Assembly: GCA_019638495.1 (NCBI GenBank)
Contig: JAHBTQ010000001.1
Coordinates: forward strand, 124,001-188,000
Length of the DNA: 64,000 nt
Source: Taibaiella sp.
Lineage (GTDB): Bacteria > Bacteroidota > Bacteroidia > Chitinophagales > Chitinophagaceae
Direction: 5' to 3'
The notes under the pieces are model-generated. The model did no database searches. It had not been told where the DNA came from and was given only the letters and a program-made list of their open reading frames with translations. This document shows positions 1 to 8,562 of the stretch, one piece after another. Every line of letters starts with the position of its first letter. Position 1 is the stretch's first letter. The position numbers were made by a program, and so were the translations under genes.

Positions 1-1068
1 TCGGGCGTCGCTGTGTACTATGCGGAAAGTATGGATACCATAGGCGCAAATCTAAAGGAGGTGAAGCCCATCGTCTTCACCACTGTGCCCCGCCTGCTGG
101 AAAAAGTTTATGAGCGCATCATGAATACCGGCATGGAGCTTACGGGCATAAAGAAGAAACTGTTCTTCTGGGCACTGGCGCTGGGCAAGCAGTATGACAA
201 TGTGAACCACGGCAGTCTGTGGTATCGCCTACAGCTATGGCTGGCCAATAAGATCATTTTCAATAAGTGGCGCGAAGCACTCGGCGGCAATGTAAAGGCA
301 ATTGTCACAGGCTCGGCTGCCTGTCAGGAGCGCCTGGCACGCATATTTTCCTCCGCCGGCATCGTCATCATGGAGGGTTATGGCCTTACAGAAACGTCTC
401 CGGTGGTATCTGTAAACCGTTTTGAAAGCGAAAACAGGCGGATAGGTAGCATAGGCCCGCTGATAGACAATGTGGAAGTGAAGCTGGCCGAAGATGGTGA
501 AATACTGGTAAAGGGCCCTAACGTTACCATCGGCTACTATAAGCACCCCGAACTAACTGCCGAGGCGATGAAGGACGGCTGGTTCCAAACGGGCGACATA
601 GGCCAGTGGGTTGAGGGCCGCTTCCTGAAGATAACCGACCGCAAGAAAGAGATATTTAAAACATCGGGTGGCAAGTATGTGGCGCCGCAGGCGGTAGAAA
701 ACCGCATGAAGGAAAGCCCCTACATAGAACAGATGATGGTAGTGGGTGCCGGCATGAAATTCGTTGCCGCCCTTATCGTGCCTTCTTTCATGCAGCTACG
801 CAAATACCTGCGTGATCAAACAGGGAAGGAAACTACACTAACAGACGCCAAACTGGTGAAGCAACCCGAGGTGATAGACCTGATACAGAAGCAGGTGGAC
901 AAATACAATCAATTCTTCAGCCACCCCGAGCAGGTAAAGAAGTTTGTACTCATGCCCCGCGAATGGACAATTGACACAGAAGAACTTACACCGTCTCTGA
1001 AGATAAAGCGGAAGGTGATAACGCAGAAGTTTCAGAAGGAGATTGATGGTATATATGAGGGCGTTTGA
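1..1068 (+). CDS. Long-chain acyl-CoA synthetase (AMP-forming), C-terminal part
   Basis: The reading frame is open from the first base, so this is the 3' part of a gene that begins upstream. The product activates fatty acids to acyl-CoA through an acyl-adenylate. Visible family motifs are the substrate-side segment EGYGLTETSP (about residue 120 of the visible part), the TGDIG core followed by ITDRKKEIFKTSGGKYVAP (hinge and A8 loop) and a C-terminal extension typical of the FAA1/long-chain type. It converges on the NHL-repeat gene with only 13 bp between the two stop codons and no obvious terminator. The family is clear; chain-length preference cannot be read from the sequence. Confidence 0.93.
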   Translation, partial: SGVAVYYAESMDTIGANLKEVKPIVFTTVPRLLEKVYERIMNTGMELTGIKKKLFFWALALGKQYDNVNHGSLWYRLQLWLANKIIFNKWREALGGNVKAIVTGSAACQERLARIFSSAGIVIMEGYGLTETSPVVSVNRFESENRRIGSIGPLIDNVEVKLAEDGEILVKGPNVTIGYYKHPELTAEAMKDGWFQTGDIGQWVEGRFLKITDRKKEIFKTSGGKYVAPQAVENRMKESPYIEQMMVVGAGMKFVAALIVPSFMQLRKYLRDQTGKETTLTDAKLVKQPEVIDLIQKQVDKYNQFFSHPEQVKKFVLMPREWTIDTEELTPSLKIKRKVITQKFQKEIDGIYEGV

Positions 1069-1081
1069 TTTTTTTGGATCG

Positions 1082-2896
1082 TCATTCTTTTAAGAAATAA
1101 CCCTTTTTTCCAGCGGTAGTCGTTATGAAATATACACCGCGCGGCAGGTTTTGGGATTCAATGCGCACCACATTGGAACAGTTATTCAGCGAGAGTACAG
1201 TTTCTCCCATAGAATTGACTATTGACAGCCTTCCTATGTCAGTGTTAGAAGACAAGTTTAAAACATTACCGGTAGGATTGGGGAATATCTTCAGGTTTTC
1301 ATTGTCTTTTACAATTTCGCTTGCCTTATCCGGACACCATATCAGCACAAAAGAATAGAATGCTGTATCCGAACCACAGGTGTCCGTGTAAGCATAATAG
1401 GCTGTGTCGCGTACACCATAAATAACACCAGAAACTGAGGCAGAGGTACCTGAGGAAACGAAGTCTGAAACCCCTACATTCTTAAGCCCCCACACACCAC
1501 CGACCGGACCGGTTGTCTCTAAAGCTACGCCGTAACAAAATGTGTCCACCCCCATGACAGGTGTTGGAAACGACGCACTGATATTACCGGCGTATGAGCC
1601 AACGAGTATTTTTTTGATTGCATTCCGCGTAACGCAACTGTTCGCTATTGAGTATGTTACCGTTAAGAGACCCGCCGTCAAACTTGTTATCGTCCCCGAT
1701 GCATCGATTGTTGCAACAGTAGTATCGCTAACTGACCAAGCGCCACCGGTAGACGAATCTGACATTGTCGTGGACGCACCTATGCACAAAACGCTATCGC
1801 CCCATATAGGTAATACCACCGGACTGAGACACGAGTCTACCCGGCGAACATAGGCACCGTTAAGTTCTGCGATATACTTAAAACCATATTGGTCAGTTGC
1901 GATATCATATGGATAGCTTATCGAGGCAAGGAACGCAGGTCCGCCGTCCCCGCTGTGCCCTGCATAGCCGGTACCCGCATAGTTTGTTATATACCCGGCT
2001 TGATTCACCATACGGATGGCACTATTCCCACCGTCGGAAATAAACAGATTCCCGTAGTTGTCAACCGCCAGCCCCCGTGGGTATCTGAGGGTTGCAAGCG
2101 TCGCCGGTCCTCCGTCTCCTGAGTAACCCATGACACCGCTTCCCGCAACACAGCTGATGATGCCTGCCGAGTTGATCTTTCTAACGCGCTGACTTGTTGG
2201 GTCAGAAAAATAAATGTTGCCGTTCCTGTCCACCGTTATTCCAGTTGCTGATGGGATACCTGCCAGAAGCGCGCTTCCGCCGTCACCGGTATAGCCTCCA
2301 CCGCCACCACCTGCAACTCTGCTTATTATCCCCGCGGTTGAAATTTTGCGTACCATGTGATTGCCGTTATCAGAAAAGTAGACATTTCCCGCAGTGTCAG
2401 TGGCAATTCCTTCTGGCCACCGCAGGAGTGCGGCATTAGATGGTATACCATCACCATTGTACCCGCCTCCAATAAAGGGGTTACCTGCTATGGTGCTTAT
2501 GATTCCGGCAGCATTTACTTTTCTTATCACGCTCTGATCACCGTCAGAAATGTACAGGTTTCCAAATCGATCCATTGCAATAGATGTTGGTTCAGAAATT
2601 GTCGCCAACGTTGCCGGGCCACCATCACCAGTAGTCCCTCCTACACCAGTACCCACGTATGTGGTTAAATTACCAGCGGCATCTATCTTAAATACTTTTC
2701 TGCACGTAATGACGCCAATGTAAACATTGCCACTATTATCCGTAGTCACAGAACAGACTTGCCCAACTGCAGCCGACACCGCCGCGCCGCCAGCCCCGGA
2801 GCAGGTCCAGGTGCCGTTGCCAGCTATGGTGGAAATAGTCTGAGCACTGCTCAACACAGGCATCAGAAAAAACAAAATGGAGTAAACTTTCTTCAT
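1082..2896 (-). CDS. Secreted NHL-repeat protein with T9SS C-terminal sorting domain
   Basis: This 604-residue protein starts with a signal peptide (MKKVYSILFFLMPVLSSAQ). About six NHL-type blades follow, each with a pattern like VRKI..AGIIS..AG....GY.GDGGPA and ....G.A.D..GN.YI.D, which suggests a beta-propeller. Residues about 355-430 hold an Ig-like module (CIGASTTM...GGAWSVSDTTVATID...G..T..TYSIANSC) of the same kind as the repeats in the giant protein at 23436-31049. The last about 70 residues (KIFPNPTGNVLNLSS... GVYFITT) form a type A T9SS sorting domain, so export across the outer membrane and surface attachment or release are expected. The ligand is unknown. Confidence 0.88.
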   Translation of the reverse strand: MKKVYSILFFLMPVLSSAQTISTIAGNGTWTCSGAGGAAVSAAVGQVCSVTTDNSGNVYIGVITCRKVFKIDAAGNLTTYVGTGVGGTTGDGGPATLATISEPTSIAMDRFGNLYISDGDQSVIRKVNAAGIISTIAGNPFIGGGYNGDGIPSNAALLRWPEGIATDTAGNVYFSDNGNHMVRKISTAGIISRVAGGGGGGYTGDGGSALLAGIPSATGITVDRNGNIYFSDPTSQRVRKINSAGIISCVAGSGVMGYSGDGGPATLATLRYPRGLAVDNYGNLFISDGGNSAIRMVNQAGYITNYAGTGYAGHSGDGGPAFLASISYPYDIATDQYGFKYIAELNGAYVRRVDSCLSPVVLPIWGDSVLCIGASTTMSDSSTGGAWSVSDTTVATIDASGTITSLTAGLLTVTYSIANSCVTRNAIKKILVGSYAGNISASFPTPVMGVDTFCYGVALETTGPVGGVWGLKNVGVSDFVSSGTSASVSGVIYGVRDTAYYAYTDTCGSDTAFYSFVLIWCPDKASEIVKDNENLKIFPNPTGNVLNLSSNTDIGRLSIVNSMGETVLSLNNCSNVVRIESQNLPRGVYFITTTAGKKGYFLKE

Positions 2897-3030
2897 AAGC
2901 GTTCTGTTGGATGTCGGAGTAACTTCTACGATCGTCTATCGAATATTTGTAAGCAACAATATTCATGCCATATTTTATTGTTTTTGCATCTGTCCATGTT
3001 TTATCTTTAGAATTAAGACCTTTGCCGTCC

Positions 3031-3141
3031 ATGATTCAACGCAAGACAATGGATGACCTGGGCCGGCTCACAACCGAGCAGACAGGCGAGGTTTTCGATG
3101 AATCTATCGATTGCGACAGCTTACATCAGCTATTTAATTAG
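3031..3141 (+). pseudogene. Relic of the 5' end of the TrmH-family gene
   Basis: An ATG followed by 20 codons reads almost the same as the start of the intact methyltransferase gene at 3882 (MIQRKTMDDLGRLTTEQTGE here, ...TTEQAGE there). After that the frame leaves the family and stops at 3139-3141. The duplication spans 3018-3091 against 3869-3942: 74 bp with six mismatches, 46 bp of it identical (3029-3074 and 3880-3925). It also carries the promoter-like box, here GACCTTTG instead of TACCTTTG. It is a dead fragment left on the far side of the higBA insertion. Confidence 0.8.
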
Positions 3142-3152
3142 CAAACAAAATA

Positions 3153-3192
3153 TTCCCAAATTTTGGGAAAAAACAATATTTCCCTATTTTTG
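3153..3192 (+). promoter_or_regulatory. higBA promoter with overlapping operator palindrome
   Basis: A perfect palindrome TTCCCAAA-T-TTTGGGAA lies at 3153-3169, and a second, imperfect half-site (TTCCC...TTTTTGG) at 3179-3192. A Bacteroidota-type promoter coincides with them: TTTG at 3162-3165 as the -33 box, a 19-bp spacer, and TATTTTTG at 3185-3192 as the -7 box (TAnnTTTG). The toxin ATG follows 13 bp later. Antitoxin binding here would shut off its own promoter, the usual autoregulation of HigA-type systems. The regulation is inferred from layout only. Confidence 0.7.
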
Positions 3193-3205
3193 GTAAAAGA
3201 AAAGC

Positions 3206-3520
3206 ATGGTTATTGAGTTCAGCAATGACTATTTACAATGTCTGTTTGAAGGTAAGCCGGTCATCGGCAAGCCTAGGTTTCCGGCGGATGTCATTATCAA
3301 ATTTAAGAAAACCATACTTATTCTTCAATATGCCGACAGTTCTAATAGCTTGAAGAAATTCAAGGGATTGAATTTTGAAGCATTGAAGGGAAATTTGAAA
3401 GGATATTACTCTGTAAGAGTGGACATCAAGTACAGATTGATATTTACGATCAATAAGGACCTGTCGCTAACCGTTTCTGAAATCATTGTGATTGATGAAC
3501 TATCAAAACACTACGAGTAA
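3206..3520 (+). CDS. higB: HigB/RelE-family toxin
   Basis: The 104-residue protein resembles the HigB branch of the RelE superfamily, ribosome-dependent mRNA endonucleases. The features visible are the length, the basic central segment (SSNSLKKFKGLNFEALKGNLKGYYSVRVDIKYRLIFTI, where the Y-S-V-R-V-D..YR.IF core is typical) and the final strand ending in DELSKHYE. It comes before its antitoxin, the order usual for higBA and reversed relative to relBE. The gap to higA is 4 bp, so the two are probably co-translated. The ATG is 13 bp after the predicted -7 box, giving a very short leader. Confidence 0.85.
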   Translation: MVIEFSNDYLQCLFEGKPVIGKPRFPADVIIKFKKTILILQYADSSNSLKKFKGLNFEALKGNLKGYYSVRVDIKYRLIFTINKDLSLTVSEIIVIDELSKHYE

Positions 3521-3524
3521 ATAA

Positions 3525-3833
3525 ATGAACATGACACCATATTCAGTCGTAAATAAAAAGGGAAAAGAAATATTCACAGACATAACGCTTCATCCTGGTG
3601 AAGTACTAATGATGGAGTTAGAGGCTCGTGAAATAAAGAAATCTGCTTTTGCGGAGCAGATAGGTATGCGCCCCTCTCACCTTAGCGAACTGCTGCACGG
3701 CAAGCGTTCTGTAAGCGCAGCTACTGCTATAAAGCTAGAGAAAATACTAGGGATAGACGCGGCTTACTGGATGCGCGTGCAGGTTTACCACGACTTGTTT
3801 ATTGAACGCGCCAAAGATTCGGCAGCCGCATAA
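3525..3833 (+). CDS. higA: HigA-family antitoxin (XRE-type HTH)
   Basis: The 102-residue protein begins with a short extension and then the HigA signature LHPGEVLMMELEAREIKKSAFAEQIG, followed by the helix-turn-helix MRPSHLSELLHGKRSVSAATAIKLEKILG and the conserved AYWMRVQVYHDL tail. It should bind and neutralise the HigB partner encoded just upstream and repress the shared promoter through the palindrome at 3153-3169. The pair sits between a duplicated gene start and the intact gene, so it looks like a recently inserted cassette. Confidence 0.9.
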   Translation: MNMTPYSVVNKKGKEIFTDITLHPGEVLMMELEAREIKKSAFAEQIGMRPSHLSELLHGKRSVSAATAIKLEKILGIDAAYWMRVQVYHDLFIERAKDSAAA

Positions 3834-3867
3834 GAGCTTCTCCGTTCAACTCCGTAGTCTTATATCC

Positions 3868-3875
3868 TACCTTTG
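3868..3875 (+). promoter_or_regulatory. -7 promoter box of the TrmH-family gene
   Basis: TACCTTTG matches the Bacteroidota -7 consensus TAnnTTTG and ends 6 nt before the ATG at 3882, which implies an almost leaderless mRNA. The duplicated copy upstream has GACCTTTG at the equivalent place. Confidence 0.5.
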
Positions 3876-3881
3876 CCCACC

Positions 3882-4424
3882 ATGATTCAACGCAAGACAA
3901 TGGATGACCTGGGCCGGCTCACAACAGAGCAAGCAGGTGAGGCGCAGAAGCATAATATCATAGTGATACTGGACGATGTGAGGAGCATGCAAAATGTAGG
4001 CTCCGTGTTCCGCACATGCGATGCGTTTGCGGTTCAGGCGCTCTATCTGTGTGGCTACACGCCCCAGCCTCCGCATCGCGACATTCATAAGAGCGCATTG
4101 GGGGCAACAGAAACAGTTGCATGGAAGCACTTTGCAACAACTACAGAAGCGATAAGCACAGCGCAGGAAGCAGGCTTCAAAGTGCTGGCTGTCGAGCAAG
4201 CACACGGCAGCATTCCATTGAATGAAGTAAACTACGCCGACGACAGAGTCGCTCTGGTGTTTGGAAACGAAGTGACCGGCGTAAGCGACGAGGCGCTGGC
4301 GCTTGTTGAAGGCTGCATAGAAATACCGCAATGGGGTTCTAAGCATTCATTAAATATCTCCGTCAGCGCGGGAGTAGTACTGTGGGAACTGGTAAGGGGT
4401 ATCGGTCAGTCTAAGAAACAATAA
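3882..4424 (+). CDS. TrmH/SpoU-family RNA 2'-O-methyltransferase
   Basis: This 180-residue SPOUT methyltransferase would transfer a methyl group from S-adenosylmethionine to the 2'-OH of a tRNA or rRNA nucleotide. All three family motifs are present: motif 1 NVGSVFRTCDAF (about 38-49), motif 2 VFGNEVTGVS (about 126-135) and motif 3 with the knot IPQWGSKHSLNISVSAGV (about 148-165). The ATG at 3882 is chosen because the duplicated fragment at 3031 begins at the same codon and the -7 box lies just ahead. The target nucleotide cannot be told. The gene has been separated from its old upstream DNA by the higBA pair but is itself intact. Confidence 0.88.
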   Translation: MIQRKTMDDLGRLTTEQAGEAQKHNIIVILDDVRSMQNVGSVFRTCDAFAVQALYLCGYTPQPPHRDIHKSALGATETVAWKHFATTTEAISTAQEAGFKVLAVEQAHGSIPLNEVNYADDRVALVFGNEVTGVSDEALALVEGCIEIPQWGSKHSLNISVSAGVVLWELVRGIGQSKKQ

Positions 4425-4500
4425 CTCCCACCTTTAGCGCGGAGAGCAATATGTCCTTTACTAACCCGCTTCGGCCGCGACTTGCAAGCTAAGATTAGCA

Positions 4501-5478
4501 TTACAAGCTTGAAAAATACTCCATCTCTGCCGTCAGGTCCAGGTACGGGTGTGCCTCAGCCAGGTGCCTGGTCTTGGCCAGGTAGCTGTCCATGAATTTC
4601 CTATGAGCGTCCGTCTGCGGAAAGCGTGTACGATGATTGCGTGCTGTCATTATCTCAGCTACCTGTTGCATCATCACTGCAGTATCCTTCTCAATACATG
4701 ATTTCACAAAGTGTTCCCACACAAAAGTCGTAGCCATGTAGTTAGGATGCACAAAGTCAATATCAAAGAAACGGTAATCGCGAAGTATGTCTATGATCAA
4801 CTCATAGGCCGGAAAGTAACTGCATTGTTCAAAACGCTCACAAAGCTGATGCACTGCTTCTATCAGCCTGGCCTTGCTGCGGTTGTTGTCCACCACCCCA
4901 TCGCGTATGTGGCGTACGGGGCTAATTGTAAAGAGCACCTTTGCAAAAGGATTAATGGCCTTTAGCTTTTCAATTGTGTGGCTCAGTGTGGCTATTATCT
5001 CTTCCACCGTCAATAACTTCTTCTCAAACCATTGTGCCGGCGCACGATGATTATTGGCAACATGCTTGCCCCCCTCTTTCAGATAATATTGGAAAGATGA
5101 CCCAAGGGTTATGATCACCCAATCAGCCTTCCGCACAAAATCAGTTGCTGCCTTCTGCGACTCATTCACAAGTTCCAGCGCCTTCTCCTTTTCTACATGA
5201 GAGAAACGCGTATGGTGCTCCCAGCTATTCCACAATTCATTTAGCTGAAACAATTCATCCGCGGTGTACACACGCCCATCTATATAGCTATCCAGGCTTT
5301 GGGCCACGCTCAGCGGATTGAATAGGATACCATGCGGATTCTGCAGCACACTGAATTTGTGGTGCGCCAGGCGGTCAGATATATGCTCAGTAAAGCAAGA
5401 ACCTATCAACAGTATATTGTTCCTGTAGGTGATTGGTTCCTGCAATGGCGGAACATCCAGCGACAGCATCATTTGCAT
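4501..5478 (-). CDS. GSCFA domain-containing protein
   Basis: The 325-residue protein carries the namesake motif near the N-terminus (LLIGSCFTEHISDRLAHHKF, about residues 25-44), then NPHGILFNPLSV. The GSCFA family belongs to the SGNH/GDSL-like hydrolase fold and is common in Bacteroidota, but its substrate is not established. Later landmarks are WVIITLGSSFQYY and FTISPVRHIRDGV, which resemble SGNH blocks, and DFVHPNYMA with a possible catalytic D-x-x-H. It is the last gene of a tightly spaced minus-strand block, although its own TAnnTTTG box (5483-5490) suggests it can be transcribed alone. Confidence 0.85.
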   Translation of the reverse strand: MQMMLSLDVPPLQEPITYRNNILLIGSCFTEHISDRLAHHKFSVLQNPHGILFNPLSVAQSLDSYIDGRVYTADELFQLNELWNSWEHHTRFSHVEKEKALELVNESQKAATDFVRKADWVIITLGSSFQYYLKEGGKHVANNHRAPAQWFEKKLLTVEEIIATLSHTIEKLKAINPFAKVLFTISPVRHIRDGVVDNNRSKARLIEAVHQLCERFEQCSYFPAYELIIDILRDYRFFDIDFVHPNYMATTFVWEHFVKSCIEKDTAVMMQQVAEIMTARNHRTRFPQTDAHRKFMDSYLAKTRHLAEAHPYLDLTAEMEYFSSL

Positions 5479-5482
5479 ATCT

Positions 5483-5490
5483 CAAAAGTA
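5483..5490 (-). promoter_or_regulatory. -7 promoter box of the GSCFA gene
   Basis: On the minus strand TACTTTTG matches TAnnTTTG and ends 4 nt before the ATG at 5478. Confidence 0.45.
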
Positions 5491-5509
5491 GGAAATAACG
5501 GACGAGCAC

Positions 5510-6802
5510 CTACTCCTCCATAAAGTTCAGGTCTTTACCAAAGGTCTCCTCTGTCAATATAACCGCTGTAATGCTGATAGCCATTACCACCACACCGGTT
5601 ATCGCCGCGGCGTTGATGTAGCTGAAGGACGGCTGCAGGCCGGTGAAGAGCAAAAGTATAAGCGGCAATGACCCGCGCACCATATTAGGTATGGTAGTCG
5701 CTGCAGTAGCTCGCAGGTTCGTGCCAAAATGTTCCGCCGCCATGGTCACAAACAATGCCCAGAACCCGGTTGCAAATCCCATGAACATGCAGATGGCATA
5801 CATGGTTGTTGCGGTGCCACCCTGCTGCATAAAGAACAAAACAATGCTCACCACCGTACAGGCGTAAAATATATACAGCGCTTTCTTTCTGCTCCGCAAC
5901 CAGTGACTCATAAAACCGATCAGCAGATCACCAACAGAAATGGCGACATAGGCAAGCATTACACCTTTGCCCGGATCCACAGGATCCTTGATACCGAAGC
6001 GCTCTGCAAATTCCTTGGAGAAGGTAATAAGCACACCTATCACATACCACGTAGGCAGGCCAACACATATGGCCAGCATATATCGTTTAAATCGCTTACT
6101 ATTATTAAAGAACATCAGGAAGTTGCCCTTTTGCACATGAGCATGTTGCATGTTCTGGTACATGCCCGATTCAAATACGCTTACGCGCAGCAGCAACAGC
6201 ATCAGGCCCAGTGCCCCGCCTATGAAGTAGCAGATGCGCCAGTCATAATGCTGAGCCATAACACGCGCAGCCCAGCCTATGCCACTTGCATCTCCTGCAG
6301 CCATCCACTCAAATGAGTGTGCCACAAAATACGCAGCCACGGCACCTAGCAGCCCCACACCGGCAACTATTGATGTTGCCTTGCCACGCGCCTCTTTCGA
6401 TACCAGTTCGCTCACCAGCGTTATGCCCGCGCCCAGCTCTCCCGCCAGGCCCACACCTGCTATGAAACGCGCCAGCGCATACTGGTTCACGTTCACCACA
6501 AACCCATTGGCGATATTGGCAAGCGAGTATAAGACAATGGAACCAAACAGCACACTAAGCCTGCCCTTTTTGTCACCCATCATACCCCAGAGTATGCCAC
6601 CCAGCAGCAGGCCATACATCTGAATGCTGATGATGAACTTACCCTCCGTGTCTATCATGGCATCCGTAAGCCCCAGCGACCTGAGACTTTTTACGCGGAT
6701 AATGCTGAACAGCAGCAGATCATAGATATCTACAAAATAGCCCAGCGCGGCCACAATCACCGGAATGCTGAAAAGGCCTGCCTTCTTTTGTTGCTGCGTC
6801 AT
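5510..6802 (-). CDS. MFS transporter
   Basis: This 430-residue polytopic protein has about 12 membrane segments. The MFS loop signature is recognisable between TM2 and TM3 (GILWGMMGDKKGRLSVLFGS), followed by an acidic-residue TM4 region (ARFIAGVGLAGELGAGITLVSELVSKEARGKAT). The pattern fits the metabolite:H+ symporter branch (sugar or organic acid carriers), but the substrate cannot be assigned. It lies 21 bp downstream of the DedA gene and 31 bp upstream of the GSCFA gene in the same direction, so co-transcription is likely. Confidence 0.85.
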   Translation of the reverse strand: MTQQQKKAGLFSIPVIVAALGYFVDIYDLLLFSIIRVKSLRSLGLTDAMIDTEGKFIISIQMYGLLLGGILWGMMGDKKGRLSVLFGSIVLYSLANIANGFVVNVNQYALARFIAGVGLAGELGAGITLVSELVSKEARGKATSIVAGVGLLGAVAAYFVAHSFEWMAAGDASGIGWAARVMAQHYDWRICYFIGGALGLMLLLLRVSVFESGMYQNMQHAHVQKGNFLMFFNNSKRFKRYMLAICVGLPTWYVIGVLITFSKEFAERFGIKDPVDPGKGVMLAYVAISVGDLLIGFMSHWLRSRKKALYIFYACTVVSIVLFFMQQGGTATTMYAICMFMGFATGFWALFVTMAAEHFGTNLRATAATTIPNMVRGSLPLILLLFTGLQPSFSYINAAAITGVVVMAISITAVILTEETFGKDLNFMEE

Positions 6803-6823
6803 TGGCTTATCTTGGAAATGGGA

Positions 6824-7495
6824 TTAACCCTGTGCTGCCGGCTTCTTCTTTCCGAAGAACATTTTGAAAAGGACCGGTGCTGTGGTAAAGAAAATGATGC
6901 CTATCACTATCTTCTCCAGGTTGTGCTTTACCCACGGAATCTCACCCAGCAGGTAGCCCGCTATGGTCATGCTCACTACCCATGCCACACAACCAATAAT
7001 ATTGTAGCGGATAAACTTCTTATATTCCATATCCACCATGCCACCTACTATTGGTGCAAAAGTGCGCACTATGGGAAGGAAACGCGCCAGCAAAATGGCC
7101 ATGCCTCCTTTCTTCTCGTAAAAGTCGTGTGCCTGCTGCAGGTGTTTCTTTTTGAATAACCAGGAATCAGGGCGCTTCATCAGCAGGTGACCGGATTTGT
7201 TTCCAAACCAATACCCTACAATGTTCCCCAGCACGCCGGACACGCTAAACATTGCCATCCAGAAGAGCAGGTTGGTCATTGTACTGTCGAAAGGAACTGC
7301 AGAAGTGGCATTAGCAATAGCGATGCCGCTTACGAATAGCAGCGAATCGCCGGGAAGGAAGAAACCCACAAAAAGGCCGGTTTCTGCAAAGATGATAAAC
7401 ATTACAAGGTACAGGCCACCATGGGCCAGTATCCAGTTCATTAATTGGTCGGGGTCTGCTACAAGGGTTTTGGCTATCTGTATAATATCGTGCAT
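6824..7495 (-). CDS. DedA family membrane protein (VTT domain)
   Basis: The 223-residue inner-membrane protein shows the DedA/VTT core: ETGLFVGFFLPGDSLLFVSG (about 37-56), GYWFGNKSGH, the basic segment KKKHLQQAHDFYEKKGGMAILLARFLPIVRTFAPIVGGM (about 114-152) with the re-entrant-loop arginines, and the YNIIGCVAWV stretch. DedA proteins are linked to lipid-carrier flipping and membrane potential homeostasis. The gene sits between the kinase gene and the MFS gene. Confidence 0.9.
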   Translation of the reverse strand: MHDIIQIAKTLVADPDQLMNWILAHGGLYLVMFIIFAETGLFVGFFLPGDSLLFVSGIAIANATSAVPFDSTMTNLLFWMAMFSVSGVLGNIVGYWFGNKSGHLLMKRPDSWLFKKKHLQQAHDFYEKKGGMAILLARFLPIVRTFAPIVGGMVDMEYKKFIRYNIIGCVAWVVSMTIAGYLLGEIPWVKHNLEKIVIGIIFFTTAPVLFKMFFGKKKPAAQG

Positions 7496-7570
7496 AACGT
7501 CATTTTCCGTGCCGTGAAAGTAGTAAAATTTTGGCTATCAGCCAGTCACGTCCACGCAATCAGGCGGCAC

Positions 7571-8419
7571 CTACAGCATTCCTTTATAGTATTTTACCAG
7601 CCCTTCCATGGGGCTCTGTGTAATTTTTCCCAGTTCCAGCTCATACTGATCGCAGAGGCTTTCTATCACGTCGCTGAAGAAGTGTGCCACCGACCCGGTG
7701 AAGTAGAGCGGAAGGCTCCAGCTCTGCCGATACTTCAGGACATTATGATGAAAGAAGTCATTTAAGCAGTCCTCTATGATGTTTTCTACCATGTAGTGTC
7801 CGCGTGTATCCACCAGCATGGGCACAAAAGAAGCCAGGTACCTGTTGGGGTAGGGATCGCTGTAAAGGTTATTGACAATTGCGGGCAGGTCGTTGCCAAA
7901 GCGCAACTCAAAACCCGCTTTCATTTCCTGGTCAAAGGTGCCGTAAGCATAATATTGGAGTACCCGCTTGCCCATATGGTTGCCACTGCCTTCGTCTCCT
8001 GCTATATAGCCTAGCGATGGGCGCCGTTCTTTGATCTTCTTGCCGTCGTAGTAGCAACTGGCACTACCTGTACCCAGGATGCAAACGATACCTTTTTTGT
8101 CACCGCAAAGCGAATGGGCAGCCGCCAGCAGGTCTGTTTGCACTCCCACCTTCTTTACTCCAAAATGTTGCTTCAGAACATGCTCCAGCATTTTCTGCTT
8201 TTCCGGTGCGGCTGCACCGGCTCCAAAATACTGAATGCTATCGGGAATGGTCTTTTTCTTCACCGGCAGTTCATCCTTCAGCATTGCGGCTATCTCCGCC
8301 TCGTCCTGCAGGTATGGGTTTATGCCCGAAGTTTTGAAGAATACCGGCTTACTGCCCTTCCTGAGAAGGCACCAGTCTGTCTTGGTTGAGCCGCTGTCGG
8401 CCAGTAAGATGGTTGCCAT
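7571..8419 (-). CDS. BadF/BadG-type ATPase, N-acetylglucosamine kinase-like
   Basis: The 282-residue protein belongs to the ASKHA fold. It shows the phosphate-1 motif LLADSGSTKTDWCLL at the N-terminus, the phosphate-2-like segment IVCILGTGSASCYYDG (about 112) and YIAGDEGSGNHMGKRVL (about 138), typical of the GlcNAc-kinase branch of the BadF/BadG/BcrA/BcrD family. It would phosphorylate an amino sugar such as GlcNAc during cell-wall sugar recycling; this is inferred from the family. It is probably the first gene of the minus-strand block 8419-4501 and is divergent from the LpxR-like gene. Confidence 0.83.
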   Translation of the reverse strand: MATILLADSGSTKTDWCLLRKGSKPVFFKTSGINPYLQDEAEIAAMLKDELPVKKKTIPDSIQYFGAGAAAPEKQKMLEHVLKQHFGVKKVGVQTDLLAAAHSLCGDKKGIVCILGTGSASCYYDGKKIKERRPSLGYIAGDEGSGNHMGKRVLQYYAYGTFDQEMKAGFELRFGNDLPAIVNNLYSDPYPNRYLASFVPMLVDTRGHYMVENIIEDCLNDFFHHNVLKYRQSWSLPLYFTGSVAHFFSDVIESLCDQYELELGKITQSPMEGLVKYYKGML

Positions 8420-8544
8420 GGGGTGCAGATTGTTCTACAAATATGCGTAAACGGGCAGGAAATTCCTAACGATTTCACGCTACTTTAAGAAGACATAACA
8501 AGAAAATTTTTTGAAGATGTAGTAACTCCCGGTTAATCCTTTTG

Positions 8545-8552
8545 TAGATTTG
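8545..8552 (+). promoter_or_regulatory. -7 promoter box of the LpxR-like gene
   Basis: TAGATTTG matches TAnnTTTG and ends 10 nt before the ATG at 8563. It lies in the 143-bp divergent gap shared with the kinase gene. Confidence 0.45.
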
Positions 8553-8562
8553 ATACGTAGAT

